From NCBI RefSeq assembly GCF_003020115.1, contig NZ_PYFX01000003.1, positions 372,001-436,000 of the forward strand: a stretch of DNA of 64,000 bases. The letters run 5' to 3'. Shown here in pieces: positions 8,340-17,295 of the stretch (within the stretch, counting starts at the first letter, position 1; each line of letters opens with the position of its first letter). Position numbers and translations under genes: made by a program. A model generated the notes under the pieces. It made no database searches. It had not been told where the DNA came from and was given only the letters and a program-made list of their open reading frames with translations. The stretch comes from Bradyrhizobium sp. MOS002 (GTDB taxonomy: Bacteria; Pseudomonadota; Alphaproteobacteria; Rhizobiales; Xanthobacteraceae).

Positions 8340-8416
8340 CGGAGCGCTCCACGGTCCGCCTTGAACGTTGTGAACGCCGTCACCGGCCGCTAAACCGGCT
8401 TAGGCGGTCTTAGGGT

Positions 8417-8980
8417 ATGAATATGAAAAGCCGCCGCATCCATCTGATGGGAGCTTCAGGCTCCGGCGTGACGACGATCGGCCGCGCGCTCGCCGGCCGG
8501 CTTGCGCTGCCGCATCACGACAGCGATGATTATTTCTGGCTGCCGACCGCGCCGCCCTACCAGACGACACGCCCTGCCGCCGAACGTTTGCGGCTGATGC
8601 GCGAGATGTTTCTGCCGCGGCTCGATTGGGTGCTGAGCGGAACCGTCACCGGCTGGGGCGACGAGTTCGTCCCGTTCTTCGATCTCGTCGTCTTTGTGAG
8701 GACGACGCGCGAGCTTCGCTTGCAGCGCCTGCGTGGCCGCGAGGCGACGCATTTCGGAGCGGATGCCGTCGCACAGGGCGGCTGGCGTCATGAGGAGGCG
8801 GAGTCGTTCGTCGATTGGGCCTCGCACTACGAAGCCGGCGATCGCGACGGCCGCAGTCTCGCAAAAGATGAGGCGTGGCTCGCGAAGCTGCCCTGCCCGG
8901 TCGTGCGCGTCGACGGCTCACGTCCGCTTGCGGACCTCGTCGAGCAGCTATGCAGCGAAGCGCAGCGACTGCCGGGCTGA
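8417..8980 (+). CDS. small P-loop kinase-like protein (adenylate kinase-like AAA family)
   Basis: A 187-residue cytoplasmic protein with a Walker A loop GASGSGVTT at about residues 12-20 and the following HHDSDDYFW, which matches the DxDxxFW pattern of small nucleotide- or shikimate-kinase-like proteins in which the acidic residues sit next to the acceptor. A LVVFVRTTRELRLQRLRGRE segment forms the lid or LID-adjacent region. It is annotated in many genomes as adenylate kinase or AAA family ATPase without known substrate. The second Met (8423) is an equally good start. No neighbour suggests its role. Confidence 0.75.
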   Translation: MNMKSRRIHLMGASGSGVTTIGRALAGRLALPHHDSDDYFWLPTAPPYQTTRPAAERLRLMREMFLPRLDWVLSGTVTGWGDEFVPFFDLVVFVRTTRELRLQRLRGREATHFGADAVAQGGWRHEEAESFVDWASHYEAGDRDGRSLAKDEAWLAKLPCPVVRVDGSRPLADLVEQLCSEAQRLPG

Positions 8981-9032
8981 TGTGATACTGTCGCGACGCC
9001 ACTGCCAAATGATAAAAACAGGGAGAGAAACC

Positions 9033-9995
9033 ATGCTCAGCCGACGCAGCGTCCTGCTTGCCTCCCTTGCCGCCGGAGTTGCCATGTCGAAAAAAGCACA
9101 CGCACGTGCCGCGCAGCCTGCCACGCCGGTCAATTTCGAGGTCCCGGCGCATGCCTGCGACTGTCACACCCACATCCATGGCGATGTCGAAAAATTTCCG
9201 TTCTTCGCGGGCCGCGTCTACACGCCGGAGCCGGCGAGCCCCGAAGAAATGGCCGCGCTGCACAAGGCGCTGCATATCGAACGCGTGGTGATCGTGACGC
9301 CGAGCGTCTACGGCACCGATAACTCCTCGACGCTGTTCGGCATGAAGGCGCGCGGCGCGGCCGCGCGCGGGGTGGCCGTGATCGACGACAAAACAACGGA
9401 GGCCCATCTTGACGCGATGCAGGCAGACGGCTTTCGCGGTGTCCGCCTCAATCTCGCGACCGGCGGCGTCAACGATCCCAATGTCGGCCGGCCGCGCTTC
9501 ACCGCCGCAGTCGAGCGCATGAAGGCGCGCGGCTGGCACGTGCAGCTCTACACCACGCTTCCCATGATCTCGGCGATCAAGGACCTCGTCGAGACGGCGC
9601 CCGTACCCGTTGTCTTCGACCATTTCGGCGGCCTTGAGGCCTCGCTTGGGCTGGAGCAGCCGGGATTTTCCGACCTGGTCGCGCTGGTGAAATCCGGCAA
9701 GGCCTATGTCAAGATTTCCGGCGCCTATCGCTCCTCGAAGCTCGCGCCCGACTATCAAGACATGGCGCCCTATGCGCGCGCACTGATCGCGGCGAATGCG
9801 GACCGCATCGTCTGGGGCACGGACTGGCCGCATCCGGATTCGAGCCGTGTCGAGGGACGCAAAGCCACCGACATCGCGCCGCTCTACCAGATCGACGACG
9901 GCCGCCTGCTCAACCAACTTCCGGTGTGGGCGCCGGATGCGGATGTCCGCAAGAAGATCCTGGTCGACAATCCGGCGCAACTCTACGGATTCTGA
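9033..9995 (+). CDS. exported amidohydrolase, LigI-like (2-pyrone-4,6-dicarboxylate hydrolase family)
   Basis: A 320-residue metal-dependent hydrolase of the amidohydrolase_2 family. The N-terminus MLSRRSVLLASLAAG is a Tat-type signal peptide with twin arginines, followed by the metal-binding CHTHIHGD near residue 45, and the C-terminal strand motif WGTDWPHPDSSRV with the catalytic aspartate. The similarity is to LigI-type lactonases that open 2-pyrone-4,6-dicarboxylate, but the substrate here cannot be told, and export to the periplasm is unusual for LigI itself. The start at 9033 has a GGGAGAGAAA ribosome site. The frame is open further upstream, over the end of the preceding gene, but without coding character. 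Confidence 0.85.
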   Translation: MLSRRSVLLASLAAGVAMSKKAHARAAQPATPVNFEVPAHACDCHTHIHGDVEKFPFFAGRVYTPEPASPEEMAALHKALHIERVVIVTPSVYGTDNSSTLFGMKARGAAARGVAVIDDKTTEAHLDAMQADGFRGVRLNLATGGVNDPNVGRPRFTAAVERMKARGWHVQLYTTLPMISAIKDLVETAPVPVVFDHFGGLEASLGLEQPGFSDLVALVKSGKAYVKISGAYRSSKLAPDYQDMAPYARALIAANADRIVWGTDWPHPDSSRVEGRKATDIAPLYQIDDGRLLNQLPVWAPDADVRKKILVDNPAQLYGF

Positions 9996-10034
9996 GTCGC
10001 GACGCGCGCAATTCGGTTCAACGAACGCGACACG

Positions 10035-10056
10035 GTTCCACAGTGAGGTGTGGAAC
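10035..10056. repeat. inverted repeat, 8-bp perfect arms
   Basis: GTTCCACA and TGTGGAAC flank a 6-bp spacer, 40 bp after the amidohydrolase stop codon. It can form a hairpin in RNA or be a protein site; no T tract follows. Confidence 0.4.
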
Positions 10057-10069
10057 TGTTGTCGCGAAG

Positions 10070-10106
10070 GCACAAACTCGTTGGACTCACACGAACGTGT
10101 TTGTGC
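10070..10106. repeat. inverted repeat, 13-bp arms with one mismatch
   Basis: GCACAAAC at 10070-10077 pairs with GTTTGTGC at 10099-10106, and the stem continues inward through CGTT/AACG. It lies between the amidohydrolase and the LysE gene. It may serve as a factor-independent terminator with a poor T run (GTTCGTTTC follows), or as a leader structure of the LysE transcript. Confidence 0.4.
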
Positions 10107-10195
10107 TCTCGTTCGTTTCTCACCCTTCTGGTTGAGGCGGCGATTCTTTTTCGGGGCTACGCACACGCACAGATTTCATTTGTTCGTGCGGGTGC

Positions 10196-10822
10196 ATGCC
10201 TTTATCGCATTATCTTGCCGCGCTTTTTTCCGGCATTGGAATTGGTTTCACCGTCGCCGCCCCCATCGGACCGATGGGCATGCTGTGCATTCAGCGCACA
10301 TTGGCATCGGGCATGGCCACGGGCCTCGCAACCGGCTTCGGCGCGGCGACCGTGCATCTCACCTACAGCGCCCTCGCGGTCTTGGGACTGGGCTCGCTGG
10401 CACAGCCCTGGGTCGAAGCCAATGCCGCCGGCTTCGGTATCGTCTCGGCGCTCACGCTGCTGTGGTTCGCGATCCGGACCCATCGCGGCTCGGTCGCCCT
10501 CCAGGCGACCGACGACATCGACAACGTACATCTGGCGCGCGCCTATCTCAGCGCCATCGCGCTCGGGTTCACCAATCCGCTGACCGTCATCCTGTTTCTG
10601 GCTGCGCTGCACGCCTTCTCCATGCAAGCCGCGGCAGCCCCGCTGATCGCCGGCGTCTTCTTCGGTTCCGCGATCTGGTGGACCGTGCTCAGCACGATCG
10701 TGGCAACGGCGCGGTCACGGCTGACGCCGCGCATGCTGTCGATGAGCCGTCGGTTGGCCAGCCTGACGCTGCTGGGCCTCGGCACCATGATGCTGGTGCG
10801 GATCGCGCAGCGCATGCTGTGA
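10196..10822 (+). CDS. LysE-family exporter
   Basis: A 208-residue inner membrane protein with about six hydrophobic helices. The family motif near the N-terminus is GIGFTVAAPIGPMGMLCIQRTLASG, seen here as the AAPIGPMGMLC core with the following gating helix; FTNPLTVILFLAAL in the fourth helix is the second conserved block. LysE/RhtB proteins export basic amino acids, homoserine lactones or similar small molecules using the proton gradient. No regulator of the LysG type is adjacent, so the substrate is unknown. It converges with the RND permease gene, with only 9 bp between the two stop codons. Confidence 0.88.
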   Translation: MPLSHYLAALFSGIGIGFTVAAPIGPMGMLCIQRTLASGMATGLATGFGAATVHLTYSALAVLGLGSLAQPWVEANAAGFGIVSALTLLWFAIRTHRGSVALQATDDIDNVHLARAYLSAIALGFTNPLTVILFLAALHAFSMQAAAAPLIAGVFFGSAIWWTVLSTIVATARSRLTPRMLSMSRRLASLTLLGLGTMMLVRIAQRML

Positions 10823-10831
10823 TTGGCGGCG

Positions 10832-13800
10832 TCAGCGGGCCCGACGGGAGAAAAAGGAGATCAGCACCGGCAGCGTCACCAGGATCACGATCGGCGCCAG
10901 CATCATGCCTGTCACCACGACAACCGCGAGCGGCTTCTGCACCTGCGAGCCGATGCCTTCCGACAGCGCGGCCGGCAACAGGCCGATGCCGGCGACGACG
11001 CAGGTCATTAGCACCGGCCGAAGCTGCAATTCGCCGGTGCGTATCACCGCGCTCATGCGGTCCATGCCCTCTTCGATGAGCTGGTTGAACTGCGACAGGA
11101 TGATGATGCCGTCCATCACGGCGATGCCGAACAACGCGATGAAGCCAATCGCCGCCGAGACACTGAAGGCGGTGCCGGTGATCAAGAGACCGAGCACGCC
11201 GCCGAAGATCGCCATCGGGATCACGCTCATGGCGAGCAGCGTGTCGGTCATCGAGCCGAAATTGAACCAGAGCAGGACGCCGATCAGCGCCAGCGAGATC
11301 GGCACCACGATGGACAATCGCCGGATCGCGTCCTGGAGATTGCCGAATTCGCCGACCCAGTCCATGTGGGCGCCGGGCGGCAGCTGCACCTGATCGGCGA
11401 TCTTCTGCTGCGCCTCGCGGATCGCACTGCCGAGGTCGCGCTCACGCACCGAGAACTTGATCGGCAGATAGCGTTCCTGCTGCTCGCGATAAATGTAGGC
11501 CGCACCCGAGACGAGGCTGATGGTGGCGACCTCGCTCAGGGGTATCTGCGTGACGGTTCCGTTCGGTCCGGGCGCGCCGATCCGCAAATTCTGGATCGCC
11601 TCGGCGCTCCTGCGGAATTCCGGCGCAAGACGAACGATGATCGGGAAGTGGCGGTCGCTTCCCGCCTCGTAGATGTCCCCGGCCGTGTCGCCGCCGATCG
11701 CGACTTTGATGGTGGCGTTGATGTCGCCCGGCGCGAGGCCGTAGCGCGCGGCCTTGGCACGGTTGATGTCGATCTGGATGGTCGGCTGCCCGAGTGAGGT
11801 GAACACGGCAAGGTCGGTGACGCCCTGCACGGTGGCCAGCACCGACTTGATCTTGTTGGCGGTGTCCGTCAGCGCCTGAAGATCGCTGCCGAACAGCTTG
11901 ATCGAGTTCTCGCCCTTCACGCCGGAGACGGCTTCCGAGACGTTGTCCTGGAGATATTGCGAGAAGTTGAACTCGACGCCGGGGAAGCGATCGTCGAGCT
12001 GCTTGAGCAGCTGCGCCGTCAACTCTTCCTTGTCGCGGGTGCCGGGCCATTGGCTGGCGGGCTTGAGCGGCGCGAAGAACTCGGCGTTGAAGAAGCCGGC
12101 GGCGTCGGTACCGTCATCGGGGCGGCCGTGCTGCGACACCACGGATTCCACTTCAGGCCGCGCTCGGATCACCTTGCGCATCTCGTTGACGTAGGAGTTG
12201 CCTTCCTGGAGCGAGATGGTCGGCGGCAACGTGGCGCGGATCCAGAGATTGCCCTCCTCCAGCTTCGGCAGGAATTCGAGGCCAAGCAGCCGGCTGAGCG
12301 CAACCGTCATCAGCACGAGACCGAACGCGCCACCGAGCATGATGCCGCGGTTGGCGACCGCCCAATGCAGCACAGGCATGTAGATCCGATGCAGGATCAG
12401 CATCACCCTGGTCTCGGTTTCATGGACATGCGCCGGCAGGATAATCGCGGACAGCGCCGGAGTGACGGTGAAGGTCGCAAGCAGACCGCCGGCCAGCGCG
12501 TAGGCGTAGGTCCGGGCCATCGGCCCGAAGATGTTGCCCTCGACGCCGGAGAGCGTGAACAGCGGCAGGAAGGCCGCGATGATGATCGCCGCGGCGAAGA
12601 AGATCGAACGTGAGACATCGGCCGCCGCGCTGAGGATGGCGTGGCTTTTCATGCCGAACAGCGTCTCGGACGACATCTGCTCGGATTCCGACATCGGGGT
12701 CGTCTGCGTCAGGCGCCGGAAGATCGCCTCCACCATGATGACGGTGGCATCGACGATCAGGCCGAAATCGATCGCGCCGACCGACAGCAGGTTCGCCGAT
12801 TCTCCGCGCAGCACCAGGATGATCACCGCGAAGAACAGCGCGAACGGAATGGTGGCGCCGACGATCAGCGCACTGCGGAGGTCGCCGAGAAAGATCCACT
12901 GCAGCAGCACGATCAGCAGAATGCCGATCACCATGTTGTGCAGCACGGTGTGGGTCGTGAGGTCGATCAGGTCGCCGCGGTCGTAGATGCGCTCGATGCG
13001 CACGCCGGGCGGCAGGATGCTGGACTCGTTGATGGTTTGAACGAGCTGGTGGACGCGCTTGATGGTTGGCGAGCTCTGCTCGCCGCGGCGCATCAGGACG
13101 ATGCCTTGCACGATGTCGTCGGAATCGTCGAGGCCGGCGATGCCGAGACGGGGCTTCTGACCGACGGTGACGGTGGCAACGTCCTTGACCAGCACCGGAT
13201 TGCCGTTGGTCTGCGAGACCATGGTGTTGGCGAGGTCGTCGATCGAGCGGATCAGGCCGACGCCGCGCACCACGGCCGATTGCTGACCGATATTGACGGT
13301 GTTGCCGCCAACATTGACGTTGGAATTGCCGACCGCCTGGAGCAATTGCGGCAGCGTCAGGCCGTTGGCGACCAGCTTGTTGAAGTCAACCTGGAGCTCG
13401 TAGGTCTTGCTCTTACCGCCCCACCCGGTGACGTCGATCACGCCGGGCACGGCACGGAAGCGCCGCTGGAGGATCCAGTCCTGGATGGTCTTGAGGTCGA
13501 GCACGCTGTAGTTCGGCGGGCCGACGAGACGGTAGCGGAAGATTTCGCCAATCGGGCTGAGCGGCGAGATCTGCGGCTGCACATTGCCGGGCAGCGGCGC
13601 GAGCTGCGCCAGGCGGTTCAAGACCTGCTGCAACGCCTCGTCATAGGTGTAGGCGAAGGAGAACTGCAGTTTGACGTCGGAGAGGCCGTAGAGCGAGATG
13701 GTGCGAATGGTCGTCAGGTTCTTCAGACCTGCGACCTGGGTCTCGATCGGAATCGTGATGTAGCGCTCGATCTCCTCCGCCGACAGGCCCGGACTCTGCG

Positions 13801-13948
13801 TCACGATGTCGACCATCGGCGGGGTCGGATCGGGATAAGCCTCGATGTTGAGCTGGTTGAACGCAATCAGGCCGCCGATCAGCACGGCGACGAACATCCC
13901 GACCATCAGGAAGCGCCGGTTGACGGCAAGGGCGACGAGGCGATCCAT
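10832..13948 (-). CDS. heavy-metal-type RND efflux permease (CzcA/CusA family)
   Basis: A 1038-residue inner membrane pump of the RND superfamily. The first helix (residues 12-32) is followed by a periplasmic domain; the fourth helix carries DFGLIVDATVIMVE, which keeps both aspartates and the glutamate of the CzcA proton-relay signature, so it belongs to the heavy-metal-efflux branch rather than the drug branch. The GDxxxAI-like second half is complete through the twelfth helix and ends in a short basic tail. It would drive periplasmic or cytoplasmic substrate out through the adaptor encoded 36 bp upstream and an outer-membrane channel. No metal-binding His-rich segment is visible, so the cation (or organic substrate) is uncertain. 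Confidence 0.92.
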   Translation of the reverse strand: MDRLVALAVNRRFLMVGMFVAVLIGGLIAFNQLNIEAYPDPTPPMVDIVTQSPGLSAEEIERYITIPIETQVAGLKNLTTIRTISLYGLSDVKLQFSFAYTYDEALQQVLNRLAQLAPLPGNVQPQISPLSPIGEIFRYRLVGPPNYSVLDLKTIQDWILQRRFRAVPGVIDVTGWGGKSKTYELQVDFNKLVANGLTLPQLLQAVGNSNVNVGGNTVNIGQQSAVVRGVGLIRSIDDLANTMVSQTNGNPVLVKDVATVTVGQKPRLGIAGLDDSDDIVQGIVLMRRGEQSSPTIKRVHQLVQTINESSILPPGVRIERIYDRGDLIDLTTHTVLHNMVIGILLIVLLQWIFLGDLRSALIVGATIPFALFFAVIILVLRGESANLLSVGAIDFGLIVDATVIMVEAIFRRLTQTTPMSESEQMSSETLFGMKSHAILSAAADVSRSIFFAAAIIIAAFLPLFTLSGVEGNIFGPMARTYAYALAGGLLATFTVTPALSAIILPAHVHETETRVMLILHRIYMPVLHWAVANRGIMLGGAFGLVLMTVALSRLLGLEFLPKLEEGNLWIRATLPPTISLQEGNSYVNEMRKVIRARPEVESVVSQHGRPDDGTDAAGFFNAEFFAPLKPASQWPGTRDKEELTAQLLKQLDDRFPGVEFNFSQYLQDNVSEAVSGVKGENSIKLFGSDLQALTDTANKIKSVLATVQGVTDLAVFTSLGQPTIQIDINRAKAARYGLAPGDINATIKVAIGGDTAGDIYEAGSDRHFPIIVRLAPEFRRSAEAIQNLRIGAPGPNGTVTQIPLSEVATISLVSGAAYIYREQQERYLPIKFSVRERDLGSAIREAQQKIADQVQLPPGAHMDWVGEFGNLQDAIRRLSIVVPISLALIGVLLWFNFGSMTDTLLAMSVIPMAIFGGVLGLLITGTAFSVSAAIGFIALFGIAVMDGIIILSQFNQLIEEGMDRMSAVIRTGELQLRPVLMTCVVAGIGLLPAALSEGIGSQVQKPLAVVVVTGMMLAPIVILVTLPVLISFFSRRAR

Positions 13949-13984
13949 TCAGGTCTTCAGCTTGTCTTTTTCCCGGCCCGTCGA

Positions 13985-15229
13985 TCAGCTGCCGGACGCC
14001 GCGCGGTCGATGAACAGGCTGCCTTTGGTGACCACCTGCTCGCCGGGCTTGAGATTGCTGGTGACCTCGACGAGGTTGCCATTGATGAGACCGATCTTGA
14101 TCTCGCGCAGCTCCACCGACTTGTCCTCGCGTGCGACCCAGAGGCGGACCTTGTCGGCTTCGTAAATCAAGGCCTGCTTCGGTACCGCCGGTGCGGCGCG
14201 GTCGCCGGACGAATAGATCGTGACGTTGGCGAACATCTCCGGCTTCAGCAGGCCGTCCTTGTTATCGATGGTGGCGCGGACCAGCAGGCGGCGGGTGCTC
14301 GGATCGATCGCGGCGGCGACGTAGTTGACCTTGGCGGTCAAGGGGCGGCCCGGCAGCGCCATCACGTTGACGGTGATGTCCTGCCCGACACACACGGCAG
14401 CCGCATCGCTCTCACGCACGAAGGCGGTGAGCCAGACGGTGGAGAGGTCGCCGACCACGAAAACCGGATCGCTGGCGCCCGAATTAACGTACTGACCGGG
14501 GCCGATCTTACGCTGCACGACCGTGCCCGCGATCGGCGAATAGATCGTGACTTCCGGATTGATGACGCCCTTATCCTGGAACGCCTTGATGGTCTCGTCG
14601 GTGAAGCCGAGGATCCGCAGCTTGTTGCGCGCGGCTTCCAGCGCCGTCGCAGAGGAGCGCATGTCGTTCTGCGCCTGAACCTGGTTTGCTTCCGCCTGCT
14701 GATAGTCCTTCAGTGGGATGGCATGGCCCTCGTAGAGGTCCTTGGCGCGCTTGAACTGGATGTCGGCAAGATCGATCGCGGACTTCGCCTTGTTCTGCGA
14801 ACTCATCGCCGCAATGAAATCGTTCTGGGCCTGCACGGTGTCGGCGGCCTCGATTGTGAACAGCGGTTGACCTTGCTTCAGCACCTCGCCGGGCTTGGCG
14901 AGCAGCTTGGTCACCCGGCCTGCATAGGGCGAAAACACCGGCGTCGAACGGTCCTCGTCGACCGCGACCTTGCCCTCGGTGACATACTCGGCGCGGAAGG
15001 TCTTGGCCTTGACCGGCTCGATCGTCAGCGTCGCCCATTCCGACGGCGTCGGCGTGAAGTTCTGCGCATTTCTGCGCGATTGGCTGGAGATCTCGGAGTG
15101 GCTCTTCTCCTTGGCTCCCGCATGGAGGAAGCCGTAGGCCCCGGCACCGGCAAGAGCTAGTAAAACTACGGATGTAATCACCCGCTGTTTTGTAAGCACC
15201 TGCAATCGCTTGGTATTTTCAACTACCAT
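13985..15229 (-). CDS. RND efflux periplasmic adaptor (CzcB/CusB-like)
   Basis: A 414-residue membrane fusion protein and the first gene of the pump operon. It has one N-terminal anchor (VITSVVLLALAGAGAYGFL), a lipoyl-like half VFSPYAGRVTKLLAKPGEVLKQG with its partner strand near YSPIAGTVVQRKIGPGQYV, a helical hairpin between them (AAMSSQNKAKSAIDLADIQF region), and a beta-barrel and membrane-proximal domain up to the C-terminal LKPGEQVVTKGSLFIDR. It should join the permease to an outer membrane channel. No third gene for such a channel is in the operon; the TolC homologue 6 kb away is a candidate partner. The ATG at 15229 sits in a 145-bp leader region shared with nothing else. Confidence 0.9.
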   Translation of the reverse strand: MVVENTKRLQVLTKQRVITSVVLLALAGAGAYGFLHAGAKEKSHSEISSQSRRNAQNFTPTPSEWATLTIEPVKAKTFRAEYVTEGKVAVDEDRSTPVFSPYAGRVTKLLAKPGEVLKQGQPLFTIEAADTVQAQNDFIAAMSSQNKAKSAIDLADIQFKRAKDLYEGHAIPLKDYQQAEANQVQAQNDMRSSATALEAARNKLRILGFTDETIKAFQDKGVINPEVTIYSPIAGTVVQRKIGPGQYVNSGASDPVFVVGDLSTVWLTAFVRESDAAAVCVGQDITVNVMALPGRPLTAKVNYVAAAIDPSTRRLLVRATIDNKDGLLKPEMFANVTIYSSGDRAAPAVPKQALIYEADKVRLWVAREDKSVELREIKIGLINGNLVEVTSNLKPGEQVVTKGSLFIDRAASGS

Positions 15230-15374
15230 GGGGCCCGGTCATGTCTGCGATGATACTGGCGGATGCCGGCCTCATCGGTCGCGCTAATAGTGCCGAATTG
15301 TGATTTCAAACAACCTAAAAAACGCCGGACGCCTTTCGGTTTGCGTTAAAAATTTGCGACACGTCAGCCCCACG

Positions 15375-16775
15375 TCAGGTTCGCACTGGCCACTGTGCAG
15401 GATGACTGCCGAGCGGCATCGCCGGACGGCTCCATTGCGCCGGCGTCTTCGACAGAAGTGCTGAATGGCGCACCGCCTTCAACGTGCCGAAGCCAGATGG
15501 CATGCTCTCGATGAATGCAGCATGTACGGCCTCGCCCGTAATATCCGGGATATTCAGCCCACCTTCGAGCCTTCCGAGATTCCACAGCCAGCGCCCGGTC
15601 TGCGCCAGCGACACGCGCACGTGCCAGCTGCCGCCTTCGCGGGTCTGCCGAACCTTGGCCATCATCGCGCCGAATGCCATCAGATAGCCAGTGGCGTGGT
15701 CAAGCATCTGTGCCGGCAATTCCTTCGGTCCATCGATGCCGGCGGCCTGTCCCTCGGCATGGTTGAAGCCAGTCGTGGTCTGCACCAGAGAATCGAAGCC
15801 GCGCCGCTCCGCCCAGGGACCGGCATGGCCATAGGCCGACAGCGTCACGTAGATGATGCCGGGATTGATTTTCGCGGCGTCCTCCGGCGCAAAGCCGAGA
15901 GCGGCGAGCGCGCGCGGGCGATAGCCTTGCGAGAAGATGTCGGCGTCCTTCAACAGCGCGCGCATCTGCGCTCTGCCCGCCTCGCTCTTCAGCTCGATGA
16001 AGGTGGTGAGCTTGCCGCGGCCGGTGTCGATGGTCAGCCACGGAATGGCCGGCAGCGTAGGGCCTGACACGAGCAGCACATCCGCGCCGTGCGCGGCGAG
16101 CGTGCGGCCAGCGACAGGCCCCGCGATGACGCGGGAGAGATCGAGCACGCGCAGGGCAGTGAGCGGGCGATCGCCTTTTGGCCATGGCTTCGGCGGGGCC
16201 TCGCCGATCTTCTCTATCGAGACCAGCGGCAATTCAGCGAGCGCGCGGGCCTGCGGCAACGCCGACCATTCGTCGCAGGAGCGCATCAAGGCAACGACGC
16301 CGCCCGCGGCATAGGCCGCAGTCTCAAATTCCTCGCCCTTCCATTGCATCAATGCGGCCTGCACCTTCTCGCGCTCGGGTTCGCAGGCGAGAACCTTGCA
16401 GACGGCGTCGCGATGATGCGGGAAATTTGTGTGGCAGCGGACGAAGCGGTTGTCGCCGGTTCTGTAGACGCCGGCGATGGCGTCCCAGGCCGGCGGCGGC
16501 GGCTTGTCGTCGACGCGCAAATAGCGCTCGGAGCGGCATTCGGCGACGGCATGGCGCAGGTCGACACTAACGTCCTGCGCCTCGCCGCTGCGCAATCTCC
16601 AGATTTCGGCGGCGGCAAGGCCGGCGGCCGCGATCGTCGTCTGGCCGGCGACGGCGACGCGAAACGAGGACGGGATTTGCGGCTCCTCGCCCGTCAGCCG
16701 GACGCGCGCGAGCGCGGCGGCGTCTCCGCCCGCGGATGTCCAGATACCACTGAGAATCTCGGCGGGGCTTTGCAT
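15375..16775 (-). CDS. class III CoA-transferase (CaiB/BaiF family)
   Basis: A 466-residue protein. The family core begins unusually late: the strand-helix block LRVLDLSRVIAGPVAGRTLAAHGADV, normally near the N-terminus, is at about residues 215-240 and is preceded by about 200 residues of related fold. The second core block INPGIIYVTLSAYG with RRGFDSLVQ carries the conserved aspartate at about residue 328, the position that forms the acyl-aspartyl intermediate. It should move CoA between carboxylic acids; the donor and acceptor are not known. The neighbour genes are unrelated. The shifted domain order is a known variant of the family in Bradyrhizobium-type genomes, not evidence of damage. Confidence 0.85.
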   Translation of the reverse strand: MQSPAEILSGIWTSAGGDAAALARVRLTGEEPQIPSSFRVAVAGQTTIAAAGLAAAEIWRLRSGEAQDVSVDLRHAVAECRSERYLRVDDKPPPPAWDAIAGVYRTGDNRFVRCHTNFPHHRDAVCKVLACEPEREKVQAALMQWKGEEFETAAYAAGGVVALMRSCDEWSALPQARALAELPLVSIEKIGEAPPKPWPKGDRPLTALRVLDLSRVIAGPVAGRTLAAHGADVLLVSGPTLPAIPWLTIDTGRGKLTTFIELKSEAGRAQMRALLKDADIFSQGYRPRALAALGFAPEDAAKINPGIIYVTLSAYGHAGPWAERRGFDSLVQTTTGFNHAEGQAAGIDGPKELPAQMLDHATGYLMAFGAMMAKVRQTREGGSWHVRVSLAQTGRWLWNLGRLEGGLNIPDITGEAVHAAFIESMPSGFGTLKAVRHSALLSKTPAQWSRPAMPLGSHPAQWPVRT

Positions 16776-16829
16776 GACCCTTCTCTCCCCTTAGTTTGCG
16801 ATTATCTCATTAGCACATAAGGACATGCA

Positions 16830-17117
16830 ATGGCCGCCATCGATCCCCTCACCGCAGGCGCCGTGTTCATCGCAACGGCGGCCACCGACGCGGTCTATGT
16901 CATGTTCACCTCCGCGGTGATCGCGCGCAAGCGTGTGCCCGCGGCGAACTGGAGCGCGGTCTGGTACATGCTCTCCTCCTATGCGGTGATCAGCTACACC
17001 GAAAACGCCTTCTATGTGGCTTTCGCCGCGATCGGCTCCTGGGCCGGCGCCTACGCCTCGCTGACCTTCCTGCACCGCCCGCCCGGCGGCCCGCCGGTGG
17101 GGGCGGCGCCGGAGTAA
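16830..17117 (+). CDS. small membrane protein, unknown function
   Basis: A 95-residue protein with three hydrophobic segments (about residues 8-27, 42-60 and 65-80) and a proline/glycine-rich tail (HRPPGGPPVG). I do not recognise a characterised family. It starts with MAAIDPLTAGAVFIATAATDAVYV and a ribosome site AAGGA lies 7 bp upstream. The gene is divergent from the CoA-transferase with 54 bp between the starts and stands just before a palindromic repeat. Codon use is normal for the region, so it is probably a real gene. Confidence 0.7.
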   Translation: MAAIDPLTAGAVFIATAATDAVYVMFTSAVIARKRVPAANWSAVWYMLSSYAVISYTENAFYVAFAAIGSWAGAYASLTFLHRPPGGPPVGAAPE

Positions 17118-17137
17118 GGGCACACTGTTCCCATACC

Positions 17138-17224
17138 CGTCATTGCGAGCGCAGCTAAGCAATCCAGAATCTTTCCGCGGTGGCAGTCTGGATTGCTTCG
17201 TCGCAAGAGCTCCTCGCAATGACG
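17138..17224. repeat. palindromic intergenic repeat, type A, copy 1
   Basis: The ends CGTCATTGCGAG and CTCGCAATGACG are exact inverted copies. Inside, GCAATCCAGA and TCTGGATTGC form a second stem. The same structure occurs at 18212-18291. It lies between the small membrane protein and the SDR gene. Confidence 0.85.
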
Positions 17225-17295
17225 ATGTGGAGGCTTTTGGGCGTCTCTCGAAACAGCTACACTCGCTGCGACCAACAAAAAAGGAAAACCAAACT

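Noticed and set aside
12641..15160. Long open frame of over 800 codons on the plus strand, opposite the RND pump genes
   Set aside because: Antisense to two clear RND genes; composition is His/Asp/Arg-rich without domains, as expected for the mirror frame of high-GC coding DNA. The same holds for the long frames opposite dnaE2 (19912-21867) and opposite the echA/tolC region (5551-7650).
15230..15374. Possible small gene or operator between the RND adaptor and the CoA-transferase
   Set aside because: Only AT-richer leader sequence was found; no inverted repeat or ribosome site that would support a gene.
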